From assembly GCA_001655195.1 (NCBI GenBank), contig LPNY01000139.1, positions 64,516 through 128,515 of the forward strand: DNA of 64,000 bases. The letters are read 5' to 3'. The DNA comes from Arcobacter sp. EP1. Its GTDB lineage: Bacteria > Campylobacterota > Campylobacteria > Campylobacterales > Arcobacteraceae. Shown here one piece after another: positions 1 through 7,828 of the stretch. The notes below the pieces were generated by a model. It did not search any database and was not told the origin of the DNA. It saw nothing but the letters and a program-made list of their open reading frames with translations. The translations under genes and the position numbers were made by a program. Numbering within the stretch: position 1 is the first letter of the stretch; each line of letters begins with the position of its first letter.

Positions 1-1
1 T

Positions 2-43
2 GGTCTTATTGGACTTGTTAGTACGTTAGTTACAGGAGCATGA
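2..43 (+). CDS. C-terminal end of an upstream gene (partial)
   Basis: An open frame enters from the left edge and ends at a TGA at 41-43. The visible residues are GLIGLVSTLVTGA, a hydrophobic, small-residue tail that would suit a membrane segment or a surface-exposed C-terminus. Its stop lies one base before the ATG of the next gene, so the two are probably cotranscribed. Too little is visible to name the protein. Confidence 0.5.
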   Translation, partial: GLIGLVSTLVTGA

Positions 44-44
44 G

Positions 45-335
45 ATGGATGTATTAGTATTATTAGAAGTAGAAAATTTAGAAGATAAAGCAGTGTTTGA
101 AAAGCATGTGGTTAAAGAGGGATTTGAAATTGTACCTGAAGAACCGTTTGTTTACTCTGGAAAATCAACTACAACCATGTTTTCAACCAAAGCGTATATT
201 TTAGAGGTCTTTAAAAAAGGGTTACAAAAAACTTCTTTTGAAAGTGCAAGTTTAGTCTTTTTATTAAATGAGACACCATATCCTCCTTATGTATATGATA
301 AAACAACCAATGATTTTGAAGAAGTAAAAGAATAG
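45..335 (+). CDS. small conserved-looking protein of unknown function upstream of mfd
   Basis: A 96-residue acidic soluble protein with no signal peptide, membrane segment or metal motif that I can see. The ATG lies one base after the previous stop and is preceded by AGGAG within the upstream gene's last codons (TACAGGAGCATGAG), which supports this start. It ends three bases before the GTG of mfd, so it is almost certainly in the same transcript. Tight packing and normal local codon use argue that it is real. I do not recognise the family and assign no function. Confidence 0.75.
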   Translation: MDVLVLLEVENLEDKAVFEKHVVKEGFEIVPEEPFVYSGKSTTTMFSTKAYILEVFKKGLQKTSFESASLVFLLNETPYPPYVYDKTTNDFEEVKE

Positions 336-338
336 TTT

Positions 339-3320
339 GTGCAAAATATTTACGACTTTCTAAACAACAAACTTACTACAAAAAATGATTGCGAACTTTT
401 AATAGTAAGTGATGATAAACAAGCTCAAGAAGCATCTGATATAGCAAACTTTAAAGGTTACAAAGCATTTATGCTTTCAGATTTCAGGGCAAACTTTGGG
501 GATGATTTACTCTCATTTTCTGAAGAGTTACAACAAATCACCAAAGAGTTAAATGCTTACTACTCTTATAAAAAACAGAATAAACTTTTAATCGTTCCTT
601 TGCGAACAGCATCATTTCCTATGCCAAAAGCACAATGCTTTGATAGTTTTAACATTGAGTTTGCAAGTACGGTCAATATTGAAGAACTCAAATCAAAACT
701 TTACAACTGGGGATACTATTTTGTTGATATTGTAACCAGTGAAGGGGAAGTTTCTATTCGTGGAGATATCATTGATATTTGTCCATTAGGAAGTGAAACT
801 GGTTTTAGAGTGAGTATGTTTGATGATGAGGTTGAAAGTATCAGGAAGTTTGATATTGAAGACCAAAAGTCTTTTAAAGAAGAGATTGAGCAGTTTGCTA
901 TTACTCCTGCATTTTTAGCCCTATCTCAAGAGGACTTTGAAAATATTAATGAAGAGGTTGAAAGCATTGAAACCGACGCATTTATCAAAGATATTCATTC
1001 GTTGGGATTTTGGTATTTAAATGATTTAGGGGAATATTTACCCCAAGTTTTAAATTCATATGTAACTTTAGAAGCGTTAGACGAAATTGAAGAAGCTTAT
1101 ATCTTTGATGCTAAACGACTCACCAAAGAGAAGTTTTTAACCCTACCACAAGTTAAAAAATCACAAAACTATAATCCAATAGAACCTGCAAATGTCAAAG
1201 AGTTTTTAACCTTTCATGAGGGTAAAAAGTTCACAATTATTTCAAGCAGTGAAGCCAAAGTCAAAGCCTATGATTTAGACTTGACTTCTAAAAATATCAA
1301 CTACTGTTTTGAAAACTATATTATCAACCTTGTTTCCAATGATGAAGTGATAATTTCTTTAAATAAAGAGATAAAAAAGAAACGTAAAAAGAGAGTTCGT
1401 CTAGTTTTAGACGAACTTAAACCTGGTGATTTTGTCGTACATGAGACTCATGGTATTGGTCAGTTTGATGCTATAGAACCCGTTGTGGTTATGGGTGCAA
1501 AACGGGACTTTGTGATTATTAAATATGCAGGAGAAGATAAACTTTTATTGCCTGTTGAAAATATTGACTTAATAGACCGATACGTTGCTGATGGAAGTTC
1601 TTATGCAGTCGTTGACAAGTTAGGTAAAGGCTCATTTGCCAAACTCAAAGAGAAAGTCAAAGATAAACTTTTTGCCATAGCAAATGATATTATCAAAATA
1701 GCAGCAGCAAGGGAACTTGTCAATGGAATTAAAATCAATACCAACAAAGAACAAGTCAATCAATTCAAACTAAGTGCTGGATTTGATTATACCAAAGACC
1801 AAGACCGAAGTGTCAAAGAGATTTTTAGCGATTTAAGCTCAGGTCGAGTTATGGATAGACTACTTAGTGGAGATGTTGGTTTTGGTAAAACAGAAGTAGC
1901 CATGAATGCTATGTTAGCAACAATTTTAGATGGACATCAAGCAATCTTTGTGTGTCCTACTACCTTATTAGCTACCCAACACTATCACGGTATCTTTAAA
2001 CGTTTTGAATCATATGGAATCAAAATGGCAAAACTTGATGGAAAAACCACAGCTAAAGAGAAAACCCATATTAAAAAAGGCTTGGAAAGTGGCGAAATCC
2101 AACTGGTTATTGGAACCCATGCCCTTTTAGGGGTCAAAACAAATAACTTAGCTTTAGTAATCATTGATGAAGAACACAAGTTTGGAGTAAAACAAAAAGA
2201 GAAACTAAAAGAGTTACGAGAAGATGTCCATATTTTCTCCATGAGTGCAACCCCAATTCCAAGAACACTTAACTTAGCACTGTCAAAACTAAAAGGGATG
2301 AGTTCATTATTAACGCCTCCAAGTGAACGATTGGGAGTAAGAACCTATGTAAAAGAGTACAGTGAAAAACTCATCAAAGAGGTAGTTTTAAGAGAAAAAA
2401 GACGTGGGGGACAACTGTTTTATGTGCATAATAACATCGCTTCAATGGAAGCCAAAAAAGCAGATATCGAAGCAATCCTACCCAATATTAAAATAGAAAT
2501 CATCCACTCAAAAATCACGCCAGCAAAAAGTGAAAAAATCCTAGAGCAGTTTAACGATGGCGAGTTTGATATTTTATTAGCTACCTCAATCGTAGAATCA
2601 GGACTGCACCTACCAAGTGCTAACTCAATCATCATTGATGGAGCAGATCGATTTGGTATTGCAGACCTGCATCAACTTCGAGGTCGAGTAGGACGAGGAA
2701 GTAAAGAGGGATTCTGTTATTTTGTAGTTGAAGATAAAAAACAAATCACCGCAGATGCTATCAAACGACTAGTTGCTTTAGAGTCAAACTCATACTTAGG
2801 GAGTGGTACCGCACTTGCTCACCAAGATTTAGAAATCAGAGGTGGAGGAAATATCATCGGGGAAGCACAAAGTGGACATATCAAACAAATAGGGTATGGT
2901 TTATACCTAAAAATGTTAGAAGATGCTCTGGCAAGTTTAAGTGGTGAAACTAAAGAAGAGAAACAAACTGTTGATATAAAATTAGCAATTTCAGCCTACA
3001 TCAGTAGTGATTACATCGCAGAAGATAGAGTGCGACTAGAACTTTACCGACGTCTAAGTAAATCAACTGATAAACAAGAAGTCTTTGTCATAGAAGAAGA
3101 GATGGAAGATAGGTTTGGTAAACCTGATACTCCAACACGTCAATTTATCGACCTAATTATGATAAAGATTTTAGGATTACAAAAAGGGATTAAAACTATT
3201 AGTTCTTATGAGATGAATGTTACGTTTGCTGATATGAAAGAGGCGAAGGTTACGATTAAGAGTCCTAGTAAAGATGATGATGATATTATTGCGACGACGT
3301 TGAAGTATTTAAGAAAGTGA
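339..3320 (+). CDS. mfd: transcription-repair coupling factor Mfd
   Basis: Superfamily 2 DNA translocase that removes RNA polymerase stalled at lesions and recruits UvrA. At 993 residues it matches the shorter Campylobacterota form rather than the roughly 1150-residue E. coli protein. In order: a degenerate UvrB-like N-terminus, the CarD-like RNA-polymerase-interacting module around residues 360-420 (LKPGDFVVHETHGIGQF), Walker A GDVGFGKTE near residue 511, DEEH box near 609-613, the SAT motif (SMSATPIPRT), the helicase C-terminal domain ending in the QLRGRVGR motif, and the C-terminal TRCF domain. The start is GTG, three bases after the preceding stop; the Shine-Dalgarno sequence is weak. The gene appears intact. 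Confidence 0.97.
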   Translation: MQNIYDFLNNKLTTKNDCELLIVSDDKQAQEASDIANFKGYKAFMLSDFRANFGDDLLSFSEELQQITKELNAYYSYKKQNKLLIVPLRTASFPMPKAQCFDSFNIEFASTVNIEELKSKLYNWGYYFVDIVTSEGEVSIRGDIIDICPLGSETGFRVSMFDDEVESIRKFDIEDQKSFKEEIEQFAITPAFLALSQEDFENINEEVESIETDAFIKDIHSLGFWYLNDLGEYLPQVLNSYVTLEALDEIEEAYIFDAKRLTKEKFLTLPQVKKSQNYNPIEPANVKEFLTFHEGKKFTIISSSEAKVKAYDLDLTSKNINYCFENYIINLVSNDEVIISLNKEIKKKRKKRVRLVLDELKPGDFVVHETHGIGQFDAIEPVVVMGAKRDFVIIKYAGEDKLLLPVENIDLIDRYVADGSSYAVVDKLGKGSFAKLKEKVKDKLFAIANDIIKIAAARELVNGIKINTNKEQVNQFKLSAGFDYTKDQDRSVKEIFSDLSSGRVMDRLLSGDVGFGKTEVAMNAMLATILDGHQAIFVCPTTLLATQHYHGIFKRFESYGIKMAKLDGKTTAKEKTHIKKGLESGEIQLVIGTHALLGVKTNNLALVIIDEEHKFGVKQKEKLKELREDVHIFSMSATPIPRTLNLALSKLKGMSSLLTPPSERLGVRTYVKEYSEKLIKEVVLREKRRGGQLFYVHNNIASMEAKKADIEAILPNIKIEIIHSKITPAKSEKILEQFNDGEFDILLATSIVESGLHLPSANSIIIDGADRFGIADLHQLRGRVGRGSKEGFCYFVVEDKKQITADAIKRLVALESNSYLGSGTALAHQDLEIRGGGNIIGEAQSGHIKQIGYGLYLKMLEDALASLSGETKEEKQTVDIKLAISAYISSDYIAEDRVRLELYRRLSKSTDKQEVFVIEEEMEDRFGKPDTPTRQFIDLIMIKILGLQKGIKTISSYEMNVTFADMKEAKVTIKSPSKDDDDIIATTLKYLRK

Positions 3321-3347
3321 AAAATTATAACTTTTACGAAGTTTTAA

Positions 3348-5366
3348 CTATTTATAGTTTAATACATTTGAAATTCTCATAGAATCTATATCATTTTTTA
3401 AAACAACAGTATTTTGAACGTCAGGATGGTTTACAGGGAGAGACTTTCTAAAGATATTATCTGCTTTATTTATTGCAATTGATGCATCAGTTACTTGTCC
3501 GTTAATCATGTACAGCTGAGCAATATTTGCATATGATGTTGCTAAGGATGGATGACTACTATATATATTTTCTTGTATATTTAATGCTTTTTTTAAATAT
3601 TTTAATGCCTGTGGTAAGTTTTCTAATGATCGATAAATACCTGAAATATTATTGTAAGATATTGCTAAATCGGGGTGTTTATTATTTAAAATATTCTCAT
3701 AAAGTCGTAGAGCCTTTTTTTGATATGTTAGTGCTTTTTTGAATATTTTTAAATCATTATATATTAAAGATAAATTATTGTAAGACTGTCCAATTGCGGG
3801 ATGTTTATTATCTAGAATGATTTTTCTAATATTTAAAGCTTTTTTTTGAAAGCATAATGATTCATCAAGCTTATTAAGCTTTTGAAGTATTAATGACATA
3901 TCATTATAAGCTGTAGCTAGATTAGGCGTTGGAGTATGAGAGTTCTTTTCAAGAATGGTAATACATTTAGTTCCATATTTAAAAGCAGTTGGTAAGTCAC
4001 CAAAATCATAGTATGTAATTGCAAGATTACCATAGTTTAATGCAATATCTGAACTTTCATCAGAATGTTTTTCTCTTATATATATAGCTTTTTCTTGATA
4101 TTTGATTGCTTCATTTAAATTTCCCATTAGACGATAGTTACCAGCTAAATTGTTATAAGTCGTAGCTATTTCTGAACTATCCTCTCCAAAAGTCCCTTTT
4201 ATGATATCGATAGAGAGCAATAGATATTTTAAAGAGTTCTTATAGTTTCCATTTGTACTAAATACAAGTGCTAAATTATGCATAAGCTCTGATAACCGTA
4301 TAGAGGATTGATTAGAAAAGCTATTTATAATAGAAGTTGCAAATGGAATATAATCAATGGCATTCAATGGATTTATTTTTAGATGATAGTAGATAATGGT
4401 ATTAAAATACTGAATTGTCTTTTCACAATCATTTTCACTATTTGGATGATGGATATGTAAAAATTCTTTTATAATCTGATGTAATTTAAATGATTTATTA
4501 TTTTGAATTAACCATCCTGTTTTACATAAAGTCACAAGATTTTCATCAAACTTTTCAATATCTTTATCTTCAATAACTAAAAAGTCTTTTAAATATTCAA
4601 AGCTTATTTCAATAGAAGGAAAAAGAGATAATTGTTTTAATAGTAAGATTTCACTTTCTTCAAGGGTATCGAGTTTAAAAAGTTCATTTAAATAAGTATC
4701 AAATGTTTTTTTCTCATAATTGTTTTTTATAGTTTCAAACTCACCATTTTCAAACTTTTTTTCTAGTTTTTCTATTGTTAAAATATTTGATTTTGCCAAG
4801 GTTTTTGCCGTTAGTTCTATAAACAAAGTATGATAATCTAAATACTCTAAAATGTCATCAATATTTTTTTCTGTTTTATAATACTTCAAAAAAAGTTCTT
4901 TGGCTTCCTCATAGGGAAGTTGTTCAACTTTATGAATAAATTGTGTATCGAATTCAGTTCGTGAAGTAATAAGTAGTTCAAAATTTGTTTGTAAGTCTTT
5001 GATGAGTTCAAACTCTTCATCAGTTTTTATATCATCAATAACTAAAAGGTTTTTACCTTCTTGATTTTGCAAATAAATAATGAGTTCTTGAAATTGTTCA
5101 TCAGGAGTTGTTCCTTTTAAATCAAACTTTGTTTTAAAGGCAGTGATAAAGGACTCTTGAATATTATTGTTATACTCTATAAAGGCTATGTAGTTATATA
5201 CTTTAGCGTAACGATTTAAATATTCAATTGCTAAGGTAGTTTTTCCAATACCTCCAATACCATTAAGTAAAAGGAGTTGTTTATCTTTATCTAAACTATC
5301 ATGTATTAATTTAATCTCATCTTCTCGTCCTACGAAGAGGTTATTAGTTGGAAGATGAGTTAGAGC
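3348..5366 (-). CDS. NB-ARC/STAND ATPase with kinesin-light-chain-type TPR repeats, read by -1 frameshift from the upstream ORF
   Basis: This open frame encodes an NB-ARC nucleotide-binding domain followed by TPR repeats, the classic architecture of STAND signalling ATPases, many of which are bacterial anti-phage sensors. Visible motifs are FVGRED at the domain entry, P-loop GIGGIGKTT, Walker B LLVIDD, the sensor motif LLITSR, LPYEEA, and then about seven 42-residue TPRs of the type YNNLA..Y...G....AL.Y..KAL with HP spacers. No ATG, GTG or TTG lies between the in-frame TAA at 5400-5402 and the P-loop; the first TTG (5072) would delete Walker A. The frame instead continues the 130-codon ORF at 5360-5752 in the -1 frame at an AAAAAAG heptamer. 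The predicted fusion is 801 residues: 129 from the first ORF and 672 from this one. The alternative is a recent inactivating 1-nt indel or a sequencing error in the A-run. A defence role is inferred from architecture only. Confidence 0.8.
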   Translation of the reverse strand, partial: ALTHLPTNNLFVGREDEIKLIHDSLDKDKQLLLLNGIGGIGKTTLAIEYLNRYAKVYNYIAFIEYNNNIQESFITAFKTKFDLKGTTPDEQFQELIIYLQNQEGKNLLVIDDIKTDEEFELIKDLQTNFELLITSRTEFDTQFIHKVEQLPYEEAKELFLKYYKTEKNIDDILEYLDYHTLFIELTAKTLAKSNILTIEKLEKKFENGEFETIKNNYEKKTFDTYLNELFKLDTLEESEILLLKQLSLFPSIEISFEYLKDFLVIEDKDIEKFDENLVTLCKTGWLIQNNKSFKLHQIIKEFLHIHHPNSENDCEKTIQYFNTIIYYHLKINPLNAIDYIPFATSIINSFSNQSSIRLSELMHNLALVFSTNGNYKNSLKYLLLSIDIIKGTFGEDSSEIATTYNNLAGNYRLMGNLNEAIKYQEKAIYIREKHSDESSDIALNYGNLAITYYDFGDLPTAFKYGTKCITILEKNSHTPTPNLATAYNDMSLILQKLNKLDESLCFQKKALNIRKIILDNKHPAIGQSYNNLSLIYNDLKIFKKALTYQKKALRLYENILNNKHPDLAISYNNISGIYRSLENLPQALKYLKKALNIQENIYSSHPSLATSYANIAQLYMINGQVTDASIAINKADNIFRKSLPVNHPDVQNTVVLKNDIDSMRISNVLNYK

Positions 5367-5372
5367 TTTTTT
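5316..5372 (-). promoter_or_regulatory. candidate programmed -1 ribosomal frameshift signal
   Basis: On the minus strand the sequence reads TTA AAA AAG CTC TAA in the first ORF. The heptamer A-AAA-AAG (5372-5366) is the E. coli dnaX slippery sequence, in the correct phase, two codons before the stop. After a 6-nt spacer (5365-5360) begins a perfect 9-bp inverted repeat, CTCATCTTC (5359-5351) and GAAGATGAG (5324-5316), enclosing a 26-nt loop that can pair further. Heptamer, phase, spacing and stem all fit known bacterial -1 frameshift sites. An upstream internal Shine-Dalgarno stimulator is at best weak (AGAAGAA). Confidence 0.75.
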
Positions 5373-5752
5373 AAAATTTCTTCTGGTGTGGCTTGATAGT
5401 TATTTACTTGTTTTTCAATCTTATCTCGACCAATTTCATCGCCATGAACTTCTTTATCTCCTACAGTGATATTGCCACTTCCATTATGTGTAATATTATT
5501 TTGAGTTTGATATTTATTAACAATTTTTTGTGTATTAGGTGCTTTTGTTTCAAAGAACTTTTCTAGGTTTTCTTTTGAACTAAAATCATTTTCTGTTGTT
5601 ACCTCTAAATCTTGTGCAATAAGTTGATGTTCTTCTTCTGTTAGAACATAATCTTTTAAAGCAACTTTAACACATGTTTCGTATTCAGTAACACCCATTT
5701 TAAAAATATCATAGATTAATCCACCTGCTATTGATGCACTTACTAAATCCAT
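5360..5752 (-). CDS. N-terminal module of the STAND protein; also a 130-aa zero-frame product
   Basis: A 130-residue ORF with an excellent ribosome site (AAGGGGAAGAGA just before the ATG). Residues 1-20 form an apolar segment (SASIAGGLIYDIFKMG) followed by a helical acidic region. Residues 82-115 form a Gly/Asp/Asn-rich stretch (NGSGN, TVGDKEVHGDEIGRDKI) like the GDK-rich linkers that often precede NACHT or NB-ARC domains in bacterial STAND proteins. Termination at TAA (5360-5362) releases this short form. Slippage at LKK just before the stop would extend it into the ATPase. I recognise no enzymatic effector motif, so the module may be an oligomerisation or adaptor domain. It stands alone under its own promoter region. 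Confidence 0.75.
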   Translation of the reverse strand: MDLVSASIAGGLIYDIFKMGVTEYETCVKVALKDYVLTEEEHQLIAQDLEVTTENDFSSKENLEKFFETKAPNTQKIVNKYQTQNNITHNGSGNITVGDKEVHGDEIGRDKIEKQVNNYQATPEEILKKL

Positions 5753-5791
5753 TCTCTTCCCCTTAGTTAATAATAATTTTATATATTTTAA

Positions 5792-5819
5792 CTAAATAGC
5801 GTCACAGTTACCGTCACAG
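5792..5819 (-). promoter_or_regulatory. direct-repeat motif TGTGAC-N6-TGTGACG upstream of the STAND gene
   Basis: Minus-strand sequence CTGTGACGGTAACTGTGACG followed by CTATTTAG, ending about 40 nt before the ATG at 5752. The two TGTGAC units start 12 bp apart. The second lies 17 bp upstream of TATAAA, so it could serve as, or overlap, a -35 element. Nearly the same arrangement is found upstream of the TIR gene at 55530-55557. Direct repeats about one helical turn apart are typical of OmpR/PhoB-type regulator sites; the regulator here is unknown. Confidence 0.5.
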
Positions 5820-6029
5820 ATTTATTTTTATTATGAAATTTTATTTATTCTCTTTATAACTTGCTTTCAAAGAATTTTTATTAGCACAGCACGGCTTCGC
5901 TATTAGGTTAATATGTAGATTGTTGTAATTGATTCCCTTTTTGAAGAACATCACTTGAGTTTTGTTGGATATGGCACCAGTTGGTGGCTAATGGTATTTA
6001 AATAAGACAATGTCATTATTCCTCTCTTT

Positions 6030-6235
6030 GTTAACCTCTGCAAGCGCCGAACGGAGAGTTTTTTATTTCGGAAAAAGCTGAGGACTGTTTGAGGAGAAAA
6101 AAGTGCTTTGATGCACTTTTTCGACGAGTTCCGCAAGCTAGGAATATAAAACTTGTAGTGAGGGAACCCATGGCGCTGAAGCCGTTGACGCTTTTGGTTA
6201 CTTTTACGCTAAAAGTTACATAGAGTGAAGAGGTA
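6030..6235. repeat. GC-richer structured intergenic element, probably a dispersed repeat
   Basis: This stretch stands out against the A+T-rich background (for example CTCTGCAAGCGCCGAACGGA, GAGTTCCGCAAGCTAGG, CCCATGGCGCTGAAGCCG). It contains a perfect 9-bp hairpin, AAAAAGTGC (6098-6106) with GCACTTTTT (6113-6121) and a 6-nt loop. A second imperfect hairpin near 6203-6225 pairs GTTACTTTT with AAAAGTTAC. No frame across it looks like a normal gene of this genome; the short minus-strand ORF at 5951-6136 has atypical composition. It resembles dispersed intergenic repeats ending in a GGTTACTTTT...AAAAGT(A/T)AC hairpin that I recall from other bacteria, but only one copy is in the window and I cannot name a family. 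Confidence 0.4.
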
Positions 6236-6295
6236 ATCCTCTTTGCGATATCAAGCCCAAGTATATAAATAATATTAGATTAAAACTAACAAATT

Positions 6296-7156
6296 TTACT
6301 TATTATAAGACTTCATTTTATCTCGATACTCATGCCTTCGATAGACACCCAAATTTTTTACATCCTTAGCAAAAAAATCCAACTCTTCCAAAGCTAATTG
6401 AAGTTTTTTTTCACTCGTATGCCCATCAATATCAATATGAAACTGAGTTGCTTTCATACTCCCTGGTATTGAGTAACTCTCTAGTTTGATAAGGTTAACA
6501 CCATTGGTTGCAAAACCTCCAAGGGTTTTGTATAGTGATGAGGGAATATCTCTTACTTTGAAAACGAGTGAGGTGATGTAGGATTCATCTTTGTTATATT
6601 CTGGAATTTTATTCTCTTTTGATAAAATTAAAAACCGTGTGGTATTTCCGTGATGATCTCCAAAGTCATTGTCTAAAATATCTAAATCATACAATTGTGC
6701 TGATAGACTAGATGCAATTGCTCCGTGGCTTTTATCTTGTAATTCTATTAACTCTTTTGCAGAACCAGCAGTATCAAATTTTGCTAGGGCTTCAAGTTTT
6801 AGTTTCCCAATATTTAAATGACATTGTGCCAAAGCTTGTGGATGGGATGAGACATATTTTAACTCTTCAGGCTTAGTACCTTTTAGGGCTAAAAGACAGT
6901 GTTTTACTGGTTCAAAATGTTCACTTCTGATATGTAGTTTCATTTTTGGAATGAGTCGATAAATCTCTTCGACTCGTCCTGCTGTTGAATTCTCCACTGG
7001 AATCATGGCAAGGTCTGCTTCTTCTTGTTCTACTAAATGCATGGCCTCTTGAAAGGTTTCACATGCTATTGAAGCGGCATTTGGAAATACATTTTGACAG
7101 GATAGGTGAGAGTAGGCACCTTCAACCCCTTGGTAAGCAATGACGAGATTTTTCAT
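6296..7156 (-). CDS. pheA: monofunctional prephenate dehydratase
   Basis: Converts prephenate to phenylpyruvate in phenylalanine synthesis. The 286-residue protein has a periplasmic-binding-protein-like catalytic domain (about 1-180) with the substrate motif NTTRF at 171-175 and the ENSTAGRV segment near 55-62. A C-terminal ACT domain (about 190-280) would sense phenylalanine; the usual ESRP motif reads ESYS here. No chorismate mutase domain is present, unlike the bifunctional P-protein usual in Campylobacterota, so this looks like a second or laterally acquired type. I chose the inner ATG at 7156 because AAAGG lies 6 nt upstream; an in-frame ATG eight codons earlier has no comparable site. 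Confidence 0.88.
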   Translation of the reverse strand: MKNLVIAYQGVEGAYSHLSCQNVFPNAASIACETFQEAMHLVEQEEADLAMIPVENSTAGRVEEIYRLIPKMKLHIRSEHFEPVKHCLLALKGTKPEELKYVSSHPQALAQCHLNIGKLKLEALAKFDTAGSAKELIELQDKSHGAIASSLSAQLYDLDILDNDFGDHHGNTTRFLILSKENKIPEYNKDESYITSLVFKVRDIPSSLYKTLGGFATNGVNLIKLESYSIPGSMKATQFHIDIDGHTSEKKLQLALEELDFFAKDVKNLGVYRRHEYRDKMKSYNK

Positions 7157-7273
7157 TTTAGACCTTTGAAAATTTTGCATATTGTACAGTATGCTTGATT
7201 AATCTTGTTGTCAAATTAACATAAACTACACACTAATAGCATAAAATGTTATATCTAGAAAAGTGGAAAAAAT

Positions 7274-7795
7274 ATGCGACTATTTATACTAACATGTCTA
7301 ATTCTTTTTAATTTAAATGCGGTAGGAATTGAAGGGCAAAAAGCTCCAAGTTTTGGCGTTGATACATGGATACAAACCAATGGAAGAGGTTATTTAGATA
7401 TTGCTGATTTTAAAGGGCAAGTTGTTTATTTGTATGGTTTTCAAGCATGGTGTCCGGGGTGTCACTCCCATGGGTTTCCTACGTTGAGTAAACTATCTGA
7501 ACATTATAAAGATGATAAAAAGGTTGCTTTTGTTGCAGTACAAACAGTCTTTGAAGGTTATTTTTACAACACCATAAGTGCTGCTAAAAAAATTATTGAC
7601 AAATATAAATTAACCATGCCAGTTGGACAAAGTGGTCTGAACCATCAACGTTCACAACTCATGAAAAACTATAAAACAGGGGGAACCCCTTGGGTTATCA
7701 TCATTGACAAAAAAGGTATCGTTCGATTTAACGCTTTTGGTGCAGACACTGAGTATTTAGTGGCATTAATTGATATGTTAAAAAAGGAGAATTAA
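7274..7795 (+). CDS. exported TlpA/thioredoxin-like protein
   Basis: A 173-residue protein with an N-terminal signal peptide (about residues 1-18) and a redoxin/TlpA fold. The active-site motif is C60-P-G-C63 in the context QAWCPGCHSHG. The thioredoxin cis-proline region is visible as GGTPWVIIID near residue 140. It is expected to act in the periplasm as a thiol-disulfide oxidoreductase or, given the AhpC/TSA-like opening (GQKAPSFGVDTW), a redoxin. It is transcribed alone, convergent with the next gene, with which it shares a long bidirectional terminator that overlaps its stop codon. Confidence 0.85.
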   Translation: MRLFILTCLILFNLNAVGIEGQKAPSFGVDTWIQTNGRGYLDIADFKGQVVYLYGFQAWCPGCHSHGFPTLSKLSEHYKDDKKVAFVAVQTVFEGYFYNTISAAKKIIDKYKLTMPVGQSGLNHQRSQLMKNYKTGGTPWVIIIDKKGIVRFNAFGADTEYLVALIDMLKKEN

Positions 7796-7820
7796 GAGAG
7801 GTCTCTTAATTCTCCTTTTT
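7781..7820. terminator. bidirectional terminator with 19-bp perfect stem
   Basis: AAAAAGGAGAATTAAGAGA (7781-7799) pairs perfectly with 7802-7820 across a GG centre. The arms have A- and T-runs, so the hairpin can terminate both the TlpA-like gene (plus) and the DUF1566 gene (minus). The 5' arm includes the last codons and stop of the TlpA-like gene. Confidence 0.85.
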
Positions 7821-7828
7821 AGTAGTTT

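Larger units (their letters stand above)
5753..6295. other. gene-free 543-bp interval between STAND and prephenate dehydratase genes
   Basis: The left part (5753-5870) is A+T-rich and holds the STAND promoter region with the TGTGAC direct repeats. From about 5880 to 6030 there is no convincing gene; a short plus-strand stretch ending at the TAA near 5999 (residues such as EEHHLSFVGYG) could be a decayed coding remnant but is too short to identify. From about 6030 to 6235 the sequence becomes clearly more GC-rich than its surroundings and carries hairpins (entered separately). No tRNA or complete insertion sequence is visible. Confidence 0.5.

Noticed and set aside
5072..5072. TTG as the start of a 574-residue TPR protein
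   Set aside because: It would remove the P-loop that lies in the same open frame upstream, and there is no ribosome site before it. The frame clearly continues to 5366 and beyond.
5951..6136. Minus-strand 61-codon ORF in the intergenic island
   Set aside because: It spans a hairpin-rich, atypical segment, has basic low-information sequence and lacks a ribosome site; such ORFs are common artefacts of repeats.
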